Below, one piece after another: positions 58,112-64,000 of a stretch of DNA of 64,000 bases. The DNA is from Paenibacillus sp. (lineage in GTDB: Bacteria > Bacillota > Bacilli > Paenibacillales > YIM-B00363), in the NCBI RefSeq assembly GCF_035645195.1, contig NZ_DASQNA010000041.1, positions 62,001-126,000 on the forward strand. The letters run 5' to 3'. The position numbers and the translations under genes are program-made. Below the pieces are notes generated by a model. The model did not search any database. It had not been told where the DNA came from and saw nothing but the letters and a program-made list of their open reading frames with translations. Positions within the stretch are counted from its first letter, which is position 1, and every line of letters starts with the position of its first letter.

Positions 58112-59185
58112 GTGAAGGCGATTGCAACGCGAGACGGGGCGATCGAGATCGTCGATCTCGCGCCGCCGGAGCGGCTGCCCGGCCGCGTGCTCGTCCGCGT
58201 CGAATACTCCGCGGTCAGCCCCGGCACCGAAATGAGCTTCGTGCGGAGCCGTCCGGCGGAGCCGGTCGTGCTGGGCTACAGCGCGGTCGGCATCGTAGAG
58301 GAGGTCTGCGATGGCGTCGCCGGACGGAGCGTCGGCGAGCGCGTCGCCTGCTACGGCGCGCCTTACGCGAGGCATGCGGAGCTGCTGTCGATGCCCGCGA
58401 ATTTGACCGCGCCGGTGCCGGCGGGCGTCGACCCGCGCGAAGCCGCGTTCGGCGGCTTGGGCGCTATCGCCGTGCACGCGCTGCGCACGGCGGGGCTCGC
58501 GTTCGGCGAGTCGGCGGTCGTCGTCGGCTTAGGCATTCTCGGCAATTTGATCGCTCAGATCGGCGCCGCCGCCGCGTTCCGGATCGCCGGCGTCGACGTC
58601 GCGCCCGAGCGGGCGGACGCGCTCGGACGCCTCGGGGTGCCGCACGCGTACGCGTCGGCGGAAGCGCTGGAGGCGCGGCTCGCCGACGCCGTCGGCCCGA
58701 ACGGGGCGGACGCCGTGTTCGTCTGCGCCGCCGGGCCCGGCGGCGCGTTGATCGACCGGGCGATGAGCTGGCTGCGGGACCGCGGCAAAATCGTCGTCGT
58801 CGGCGATGTGACGACGGAATTCTCGCGAAGCCTCATGTTCGCGAAGGAAGCGCAGGTGCTTATTTCGCGCGCCGGCGGCCCGGGACGGTACGACCCTTCG
58901 TATGAACGGGACAACCGCGATTATCCGATCGGGTACGTCCGCTGGACCGAAGGCCGGAATCTCGCCGAATATATTCGGCTGCTGGCGGAAGGGCGCATCC
59001 GCGTCGCGCCGCTGCTCGCCGGCGACGTCCCGCTTGCGCGGGCGGCGGACGCGTACGCCGCGGATCGGTCCGCGGCCGCGATCGGCACGCTGATTCGATA
59101 CCCTTACGCCGATGAGGCGGACCGGGAGGCGGCGCGGACGGCGTCCTGCGCTCCCGGCGGAGGAAAGGCGGTACCTAGCGAATGA
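58112..59185 (+). CDS. zinc-type alcohol dehydrogenase-like oxidoreductase
   Basis: 357 residues of the medium-chain dehydrogenase family. The N-terminal GroES-like part has EYSAVSPGTEMSFVRS and VVLGYSAVGIVEEV, and the Rossmann motif is GLGILGNLIAQIGAAA (about residues 140-155). It resembles zinc-binding alcohol dehydrogenases that oxidise sugars or polyols. The canonical CG-H-D catalytic zinc residues are not obvious, so activity may be unusual (SPGTE in place of CGTD). The start is GTG 58112, nine bases after AAGGAG; a TTG at 58103 is too close. It overlaps the next gene (ATGA). Confidence 0.85.
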   Translation: MKAIATRDGAIEIVDLAPPERLPGRVLVRVEYSAVSPGTEMSFVRSRPAEPVVLGYSAVGIVEEVCDGVAGRSVGERVACYGAPYARHAELLSMPANLTAPVPAGVDPREAAFGGLGAIAVHALRTAGLAFGESAVVVGLGILGNLIAQIGAAAAFRIAGVDVAPERADALGRLGVPHAYASAEALEARLADAVGPNGADAVFVCAAGPGGALIDRAMSWLRDRGKIVVVGDVTTEFSRSLMFAKEAQVLISRAGGPGRYDPSYERDNRDYPIGYVRWTEGRNLAEYIRLLAEGRIRVAPLLAGDVPLARAADAYAADRSAAAIGTLIRYPYADEADREAARTASCAPGGGKAVPSE

Positions 59186-60765
59186 AACCGAATGCGAAAG
59201 AAATGCGCGCGGACGTCGTCATCATCGGCGGCGGCGTCGGAGGGGTCGCGGCGGCGCTCGCCGCGGCGCGGAACGGCTGCCGCGTCGTCATGACGGAGGA
59301 GACGGACTGGATCGGCGGCCAGCTGACGAGCCAGGCGGTGCCCCCGGACGAGCATCCATGGATCGAGCGGTTCGGCTGCACGGCGGCGTACCGCGAGTTT
59401 CGGAACGGCGTGCGCGAATATTACAAGCGTTGGTTTCCGGTCATGCCGGATGCGCGCGCGTCGGCGGAGTTCAACCCCGGCAACGCGCTCGTCAGCCGCA
59501 TCGCTCACGAGCCGAGAGCCGCGCTGGCGGTGCTGCGCGGCATGCTCGCGCCGTACGTGCACAGCGGGAAACTCGTCGTGCTCGAGCGGCACGTCCCGGT
59601 GCGGGCGGAAACGGAAGGCGACCGGATCGTCTCCGTCACGGTCCGCTCCGAGGAGCGGAGCGAGGAGGTGGCGCTGATCGGCGCCGTCTTCCTCGACGCG
59701 ACGGAGGAGGGCGATCTGCTGCCGCTCGCGAAGATCGAATACGTCACCGGCGCCGAATCGGTCCGCCAAACGGGCGAACCGCACGCGCTGCCCGGCGACC
59801 CCGATCCGTCCGATATGCAGGCGATCACGTGGTGCTTCGCGATGGATTACGTCGAAGGGGAAGATTTCACGATCTCGAAGCCGGCGCAATACGACTTCTG
59901 GCGGGAGTATCGAGCGCCGTTCTGGCCGGATCGGCTGCTCAGCTGGATGGGCGTCGTGCCGCATACGCTCGAGCCGATCCGCTACGCCTTGTTCCCGGAC
60001 GGCCGATCGTTCTCGCTGTGGACGTACCGGCGCCTGATCGACCGGACGCAGTTCGCTCCGGGCGCGTTCGATACCGACGCGACGGTCGTCAATTGGCCGC
60101 AGAACGATTATTGGCTCGGCCCGATCATCGACGTCCCGCCGGAAGAGCGGGCGAAGCATTTGGAAGGCGCCCGGGAGCTGAGCTTGTCGCTGCTGTATTG
60201 GATGCAAACGGAGGCGCCGCGGCCGGACGGCAAAGCGGGTTATCCCGGTCTCAGGCTGCGGGGCGACATCGTGGGGACGACGGACGGCCTCGCGAAGAAG
60301 CCGTACATTCGCGAGTCGAGGCGCATCGCGGCGGAGACGACCGTCGTCGAGCAGCATCTCAGCCCCGCCTGCCGGCCGGACGGGACCGCGGAGGCGTATC
60401 CCGACTCGGTCGGAATCGGCTGCTACCGCATTGACCTGCATCCGAGCACCGCGCAGCGGACGTATATCGACGTTTCGAGTCTGCCGTTCCGTATTCCGCT
60501 CGGGAGTCTTCTCCCGGTGCGGGTCGACAACATGCTGGCGGCCGGCAAAAATATCGGCACGACGCACATTACGAACGGCTGCTACCGGCTGCATCCCGTC
60601 GAGTGGAATATCGGCGAGGCGGCCGGCGCCCTAGCCGCGCACTGCGTCCGGCTCGGCCTGCCGCCGCGCGCCGTGCGGGCCGACCGGGCGAAGCTCGAGG
60701 ATTTCCAGCGGTCGCTGCGCGCGCAGGGCTTCGAGCTCGATTGGCCGCGCCTTCACCCGGTGTAA
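59182..60765 (+). CDS. FAD-dependent oxidoreductase (FAD_oxidored family)
   Basis: A 527-residue flavoprotein. FAD dinucleotide motif VVIIGGGVGGVAAALAAARNGCRVVMTEE (about residues 13-41), followed by WIGGQLTSQAVPPDEHPWIE, a hallmark of this family; AVFLDATEEGDLLPLA is the ATG-like mid motif, and NMLAAGKNIGTTHITNGCYRLHPVEWNIGEAAG the C-terminal FAD loop. Such proteins occur in uncharacterised sugar and glycoside catabolic loci. The start overlaps the dehydrogenase stop, so the two are translationally coupled and may act in sequence on one substrate. Confidence 0.9.
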   Translation: MKPNAKEMRADVVIIGGGVGGVAAALAAARNGCRVVMTEETDWIGGQLTSQAVPPDEHPWIERFGCTAAYREFRNGVREYYKRWFPVMPDARASAEFNPGNALVSRIAHEPRAALAVLRGMLAPYVHSGKLVVLERHVPVRAETEGDRIVSVTVRSEERSEEVALIGAVFLDATEEGDLLPLAKIEYVTGAESVRQTGEPHALPGDPDPSDMQAITWCFAMDYVEGEDFTISKPAQYDFWREYRAPFWPDRLLSWMGVVPHTLEPIRYALFPDGRSFSLWTYRRLIDRTQFAPGAFDTDATVVNWPQNDYWLGPIIDVPPEERAKHLEGARELSLSLLYWMQTEAPRPDGKAGYPGLRLRGDIVGTTDGLAKKPYIRESRRIAAETTVVEQHLSPACRPDGTAEAYPDSVGIGCYRIDLHPSTAQRTYIDVSSLPFRIPLGSLLPVRVDNMLAAGKNIGTTHITNGCYRLHPVEWNIGEAAGALAAHCVRLGLPPRAVRADRAKLEDFQRSLRAQGFELDWPRLHPV

Positions 60766-60885
60766 TCGGGAGCATTTCGCCGCGAAAGCGTCGTCGATCT
60801 TCCGCTTCATGTGATACAATTGTGGAAGAACTTGCCGCTTGCGCGGCGAAACGTTCGACACGGGGTCACGTAAAGGAGCGGTTGG

Positions 60886-61989
60886 ATGTTTGGGGAGCAA
60901 AGGAGCGCCGCGCTGCGCGATGCGTCGCGCCGCTGGGAAGCGGCGGGCGTCATCGACGGCGAGGCGCTGTCGTTCATTTATGAAGAGAAGCTGTTTAAAT
61001 TGTTCGTTCCGGAAGTCTACGGCGGCCGAATGGAGCCGCTGCCCGCGGCGCTTCGCTTGTTCGAAGCGGCGGCTCGCCTCGACGGCAGCTTCGGCTGGGC
61101 GGTGACGATCGGCTCGGGGGGCGGGTTTTTCGCCGCTTGCTTGCCGCCGTCGTCCGCCGAGCGGGTGTTCGCGGACCCGAAGTCGGTCATCGCCGGCAGC
61201 GGCTCGCCGACGGGAACGGCCGTGCGCGTCGACGGCGGATACATCGTGAACGGTTCGTGGGCGTTCTGCAGCGGCGCGCCGTACGCGACGACGTTCACGG
61301 CGGTCGCCGCCGTCGCGGGGGAAGACGACGCGCTCGCGTTCGCCTTCCGGCCGGATCAGGTCGACATCGTGCCGACGTGGCGGGCGTTCGGGCTGAAGGC
61401 GACGGCGAGCCATACGATCGTCGCGAAGGACGCGTTCGTGCCGGATGCGTTCGCCTTCCGGGTCGACGAGACGCCGTACCGCGACGAACCGATTTACCGC
61501 GTGCCGTTCCTGCCGTTCGCGGAGAGTTCGTTCGCGGCCGTCGCGGTCGGCGTCGCCCGCCGGCTGCTCGAGGAGGCCGAGCGGTGGACCGACGCCTGCG
61601 CGGACAGGTGGAGCGCCGGCGGCAAGACGCGGCTCGCGTTCGTCCGAGAGCGGCTGCGCGAAGCGGCGGCGGAGCTCGACGCGCAGGCGGAGCGGTATTA
61701 CGCCGCCGTCGAACGGGCGTGGGAGCGGCATGTCGGGATCGGAGGATCGGGCGGCGCGAACGAAGCAGGCGGCGGCGGGGGCGACGATGCGTGGGCGGAA
61801 GCCGGACGGCGGAGCAAGCTCGCCGCCGCGGCGTCGCTGCGCGCCGGAGCCGAGTTGTTCCCGATTCTCGGCATCGGGGTCGTCATGGAGGACCATCCCG
61901 TCAACCGGGCGTGGCGCGACCTCCAAACCGCCTGCCAGCACACGCTGCTCGTCGACTACGGCGGGAACTCGATCGATACGGAGATGTGA
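60886..61989 (+). CDS. acyl-CoA dehydrogenase-fold flavoprotein
   Basis: A 367-residue protein of the acyl-CoA dehydrogenase / group D flavin monooxygenase superfamily. N-terminal helical domain with KLFKLFVPEVYGGRMEPLPAALRLFEAAARLDGS; beta-domain with VIAGSGSPTGTAVRVDGGYIVNGSWAFCSG; C-terminal helices with a Gly-rich insertion (about 285-298) and VEDHPVNR-like VMEDHPVNRAWRDLQTACQHTLLVDY. The final segment resembles HpaB/DszC/HsaA-type oxygenases more than classic acyl-CoA dehydrogenases; no catalytic Glu could be assigned with confidence. AAAGGAG precedes the ATG. A weak TACAAT box lies at 60815. Confidence 0.82.
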   Translation: MFGEQRSAALRDASRRWEAAGVIDGEALSFIYEEKLFKLFVPEVYGGRMEPLPAALRLFEAAARLDGSFGWAVTIGSGGGFFAACLPPSSAERVFADPKSVIAGSGSPTGTAVRVDGGYIVNGSWAFCSGAPYATTFTAVAAVAGEDDALAFAFRPDQVDIVPTWRAFGLKATASHTIVAKDAFVPDAFAFRVDETPYRDEPIYRVPFLPFAESSFAAVAVGVARRLLEEAERWTDACADRWSAGGKTRLAFVRERLREAAAELDAQAERYYAAVERAWERHVGIGGSGGANEAGGGGGDDAWAEAGRRSKLAAAASLRAGAELFPILGIGVVMEDHPVNRAWRDLQTACQHTLLVDYGGNSIDTEM

Positions 61990-61991
61990 AC

Positions 61992-62987
61992 ATGAACATG
62001 AACTCGAAACCGAAAGCAGTAGTTTCCAAACCGCTGCCGCAACCGGCGATCGACCTGCTGCGGGAGCATTGCGATCTGTACGTATGGGACGGCGGCTCCC
62101 CGATGCCCCGCGATCGGCTCCTCGAAGCGTTGGCCGACGCGGAAGGTCTGCTCACCTCGGGCGACCGCATCGACGACGAGCTCCTAACCCGCGCTCCGAA
62201 GCTGCGGGCCGTCAGCACGGTGTCGGTCGGGTATGATCACTTCGACCTGAACGCGATGCGCCGCCGCGGCGTCGTCGGGACGCATACGCCGTACGTGCTC
62301 GACGACACGGTGGCCGATCTCGTGCTGGCGCTCATGCTGGCGGCGGCAAGACGCGTGCCGGAGCTGGACGCTTATGTGAAGAGCGGCCAATGGCACCGGG
62401 ACGAAGGAAAAGCGGGAGCCGCGCTGTTCGGAACGGACGTGCACCACGCGAAGCTCGGCCTCATCGGCCTCGGCCGCATCGGCGAGCGGATCGCGCGGCG
62501 GGCCGCGCTCGGCTTCGATATGCAGGTGTACTATTACAACCGGAGTCGAAATCCGGAAGCCGAGGAGAAATACGGCGCCCAGTATGTGTCGTTGGAGGAG
62601 CTGCTGCGCGAGTCCGACTTCGTCGTGCTGATGCTGCCGCTGACGCCGAAAACCGAACGGTTCTTCGGCCGGGCGCAGTTCGAGCTCATGAAGCCGACGG
62701 CGTTCTTCATCAACGCGTCGCGCGGGAAAGTCGTCGACGAAGCGGCGCTCGTCGAGGCGCTCCGCGGCGGAACGATTCGCGGGGCGGGACTCGACGTATT
62801 CGAGACGGAGCCGGTGCCGCCGGATCATCCGCTGCTCGCGCTGCGGAACGTCGTCGCGGTGCCGCACATCGGGTCGGCTACGGCGCAAACCCGCTTCGAC
62901 ATGGCGATGACGGCCGCGCGCAACTTGGTCGAGACGCTGCGGGGCGGCGGCGGCGCTTATGTCGTGAAAGAACTGAAGCAGCCGTAG
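61992..62987 (+). CDS. D-2-hydroxyacid dehydrogenase (glyoxylate/2-ketogluconate reductase-like)
   Basis: 331 residues. Cofactor motif GLIGLGRIGERIARRAALGFDMQVYYYNRSR (about residues 157-187). Catalytic Arg in FINASRGKVVDE, Glu in DVFETEPVPPDHPLL, His in VAVPHIGSAT. The text around VGYDHFDLNAMRRRGVVGTHTPYVLDDTVADLVLAL fits the GhrB/TkrA/GyaR group. The start lies 2 bases after the flavoprotein stop; ATG 61998 is an alternative. A role in aldonate or glyoxylate metabolism fits the catabolic context. Confidence 0.92.
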   Translation: MNMNSKPKAVVSKPLPQPAIDLLREHCDLYVWDGGSPMPRDRLLEALADAEGLLTSGDRIDDELLTRAPKLRAVSTVSVGYDHFDLNAMRRRGVVGTHTPYVLDDTVADLVLALMLAAARRVPELDAYVKSGQWHRDEGKAGAALFGTDVHHAKLGLIGLGRIGERIARRAALGFDMQVYYYNRSRNPEAEEKYGAQYVSLEELLRESDFVVLMLPLTPKTERFFGRAQFELMKPTAFFINASRGKVVDEAALVEALRGGTIRGAGLDVFETEPVPPDHPLLALRNVVAVPHIGSATAQTRFDMAMTAARNLVETLRGGGGAYVVKELKQP

Positions 62988-63017
62988 CCGGCCGCGGCCG
63001 GCAAGGAGGACGACGGA

Positions 63018-63623
63018 ATGGTGAAACTGCTGCCCGCCCGCTGGGAAACGGAGCGCTGCGAGGTCGCGTCGTTCGATGCGGACGATGCCGCGGCGCGGCA
63101 AGCGCTGCAAGCGCTCTATGAGAAGTCGAGCTACATGGCCGCATGGGACGGCCGCGTCGTGGAGCCCGATTATATCGACCGGATCGCGGAAGGCCGCGGC
63201 GAGGTGCCGCCGGGCGGCAGTCAGGATCGCTTGCTGCTGCAGAGAATCGCGCGGAAGGACGATCCCGAGCGGCGGCCGATCGGCCTGCTCGAGCTGTACC
63301 ACGGGTACCCGCACGAGCGTTCGTTATACATCGGATTTTTATTTATCGACCCGGTGGAGCAGGGGAACGGCTGCGGCCGCGAGATCGCGAGCCGATGCCG
63401 CGAGCTCGCCCTCGGGCTCGGGTACGAAGAAGCGCGCGTCGCGGTCGCGCTGAAAAATTGGCCGGCGCTCCGGTTTTGGATCCGGAACGGGTACCGCCAC
63501 GCGACCAAAACAGCCGGAGACCGTCTGTTCGGCGAGGATGCGTACGCGGTCCTCGAGCTGTCGACGTCCGGCGTCGAAACCGCGGACGGAACATCATCGA
63601 TGGAGGGCGAAAGCGATGTGTAG
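63018..63623 (+). CDS. GNAT-family N-acetyltransferase
   Basis: A 201-residue acetyltransferase: PIGLLELYHGYPHERSLYIGFLFIDPVEQGNGCGREIASRC (about residues 90-130), with the Q-x-N-G-x-G CoA loop, then ARVAVALKNWPALRFWIRNGYRHATK. AAGGAGG lies seven bases or more before the ATG. It follows the hydroxyacid dehydrogenase by 30 bases and overlaps the DUF2277 gene by 8, so it is part of the same message. Acceptor unknown. Confidence 0.87.
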   Translation: MVKLLPARWETERCEVASFDADDAAARQALQALYEKSSYMAAWDGRVVEPDYIDRIAEGRGEVPPGGSQDRLLLQRIARKDDPERRPIGLLELYHGYPHERSLYIGFLFIDPVEQGNGCGREIASRCRELALGLGYEEARVAVALKNWPALRFWIRNGYRHATKTAGDRLFGEDAYAVLELSTSGVETADGTSSMEGESDV

Positions 63624-63906
63624 AAGCATTAAAACGCTGCACAATTTCGATCCGCCGGCGACCGAAGCGGAAGTTCGCGCCGCCGCGCTGCAGTTCGTCC
63701 GGAAGCTGTCCGGCTTCCGCGAGCCGTCGAAGGCGAACGAGGACGCGTTCCGCCGCGCCGTCGACGAGGTGGCGGACGCGGCCGGGAAACTGCTCGCTTC
63801 GCTCGAGACGAAAGCCGCGCCGCGCAGCCGCGAAATCGAAGCGCAGCGGGCGAAAGTCAGATCCGCGAAACGGTTCGCAAGGCCGAACGAATCCGTTCGA
63901 GAATGA
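63616..63906 (+). CDS. DUF2277 family protein
   Basis: A 96-residue small protein with the conserved opening MCRSIKTLHNFDPPATEAEV and the segment ALQFVRKLSGFREPSKANEDAFRRAVDEV typical of DUF2277. The N-terminal Cys at position 2, the HNF motif and the basic C-terminal tail are constant features as I recall them. Function unknown. GGAGGGCGAAAG precedes the ATG, which overlaps the GNAT stop. Confidence 0.9.
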   Translation: MCRSIKTLHNFDPPATEAEVRAAALQFVRKLSGFREPSKANEDAFRRAVDEVADAAGKLLASLETKAAPRSREIEAQRAKVRSAKRFARPNESVRE

Positions 63907-63928
63907 CGAAATCCAAGGAGGAAACGCG

Positions 63929-64000
63929 ATGAAACTCGACAACAAAATCGGCGTGATCGTAGACAGCTTTGGAGTCGGCGTGCGCGAAGGGCTGAAGAAG
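63929..64000 (+). CDS. start of a sugar phosphate isomerase/epimerase-like gene, cut by window end
   Basis: Only 24 codons are inside the window: MKLDNKIGVIVDSFGVGVRE. AAGGAGG is eight bases upstream. The opening resembles TIM-barrel sugar phosphate isomerase/epimerases, where GVIVDSF is the first barrel strand. It follows the DUF2277 gene by 22 bases and likely continues the catabolic operon. Confidence 0.7.
   Translation, partial: MKLDNKIGVIVDSFGVGVREGLKK

Noticed and set aside
61137-61991. Long N-terminal extension of the second hydroxyacid dehydrogenase frame
   Set aside because: It overlaps the flavoprotein gene in another frame; the family N-terminus begins at 61992.
1-64000. CRISPR arrays, tRNA/rRNA genes, insertion sequences, prophage
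   Set aside because: No regularly spaced repeats, no tRNA-like cloverleaf with TTCGA loop noticed, no transposase or integrase motifs in any plausible gene.

Overview
This window looks like a chromosomal segment of a GC-rich, endospore-forming Firmicute, most likely a Paenibacillaceae. The evidence is a tlp spore-protein gene, a complete GerA/GerC/2-TM/GerB germinant-receptor operon with an extra GerB permease, Lpl-type sugar ABC transporters paired with a membrane-anchored AraC regulator, strong AGGAGG-type ribosome sites, many TTG/GTG starts, and a preference for G/C at codon third positions. I see no rRNA, tRNA, insertion sequence, prophage or CRISPR array.

Layout. 1-7300: the end of an M48 metalloprotease, a small hydrolase, a YneQ-like protein, a Gfo/Idh/MocA dehydrogenase with an aldo/keto reductase, an RluA pseudouridine synthase preceded by an overlapping 36-codon ORF, and a GAF-GGDEF-EAL protein. 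7300-11280: an LtaS-like synthase divergent from a YkoS-like membrane protein, then tlp behind a sigma-G-like promoter. 11300-16500 (minus strand): a signalling operon of a CheA-like membrane kinase, a CheY-STAS response regulator and a class III nucleotide cyclase. Kinase and cyclase both end in CheX-type phosphatase domains. 16600-18600: a YjfB-like peptide, a D-hydroxyacid dehydrogenase and YwaF. 18700-22070: the circularly permuted ATP-grasp / alpha-E / transglutaminase operon. 22120-24850: a cyclic-di-GMP-I riboswitch plus terminator in front of a stand-alone CheX, a VOC protein, a small membrane protein and a PAS-PAS-GGDEF diguanylate cyclase. 25000-30300: a NupNOPQ-type nucleoside transporter operon with a DUF985 cupin. 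30315-36310: the germination locus and a histidine phosphatase. 36365-43370: a ParB-like protein, dGTPase, a small protein with a probable CTG start, adenosine deaminase, an MprF-like aminoacyltransferase without flippase, and topoisomerase III. 43480-51634: YceI, an erythromycin-esterase-like protein, an MhqO-like dioxygenase, an MFS exporter, CysK, a GNAT, and a dehydrogenase/TIM-barrel isomerase pair. 51635-58060: a probably catabolite-repressed Lpl-type ABC uptake operon and its membrane AraC regulator. 58100-64000: a redox/catabolic run (Zn-type alcohol dehydrogenase, FAD oxidoreductase, acyl-CoA-dehydrogenase-like flavoenzyme, 2-hydroxyacid dehydrogenase, GNAT, DUF2277, start of a sugar isomerase).

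The most distinctive theme is second-messenger and phosphorelay signalling. Three separate ExxN...GN CheX signatures, a c-di-GMP riboswitch, one diguanylate cyclase, one GGDEF-EAL protein and one class III cyclase lie within 20 kb. The CheA-like kinase / RR-STAS / cyclase-CheX operon is my best candidate for a poorly described system. No searches were run: family names come from motifs read in the translated sequence, and promoter calls from matches to consensus boxes.
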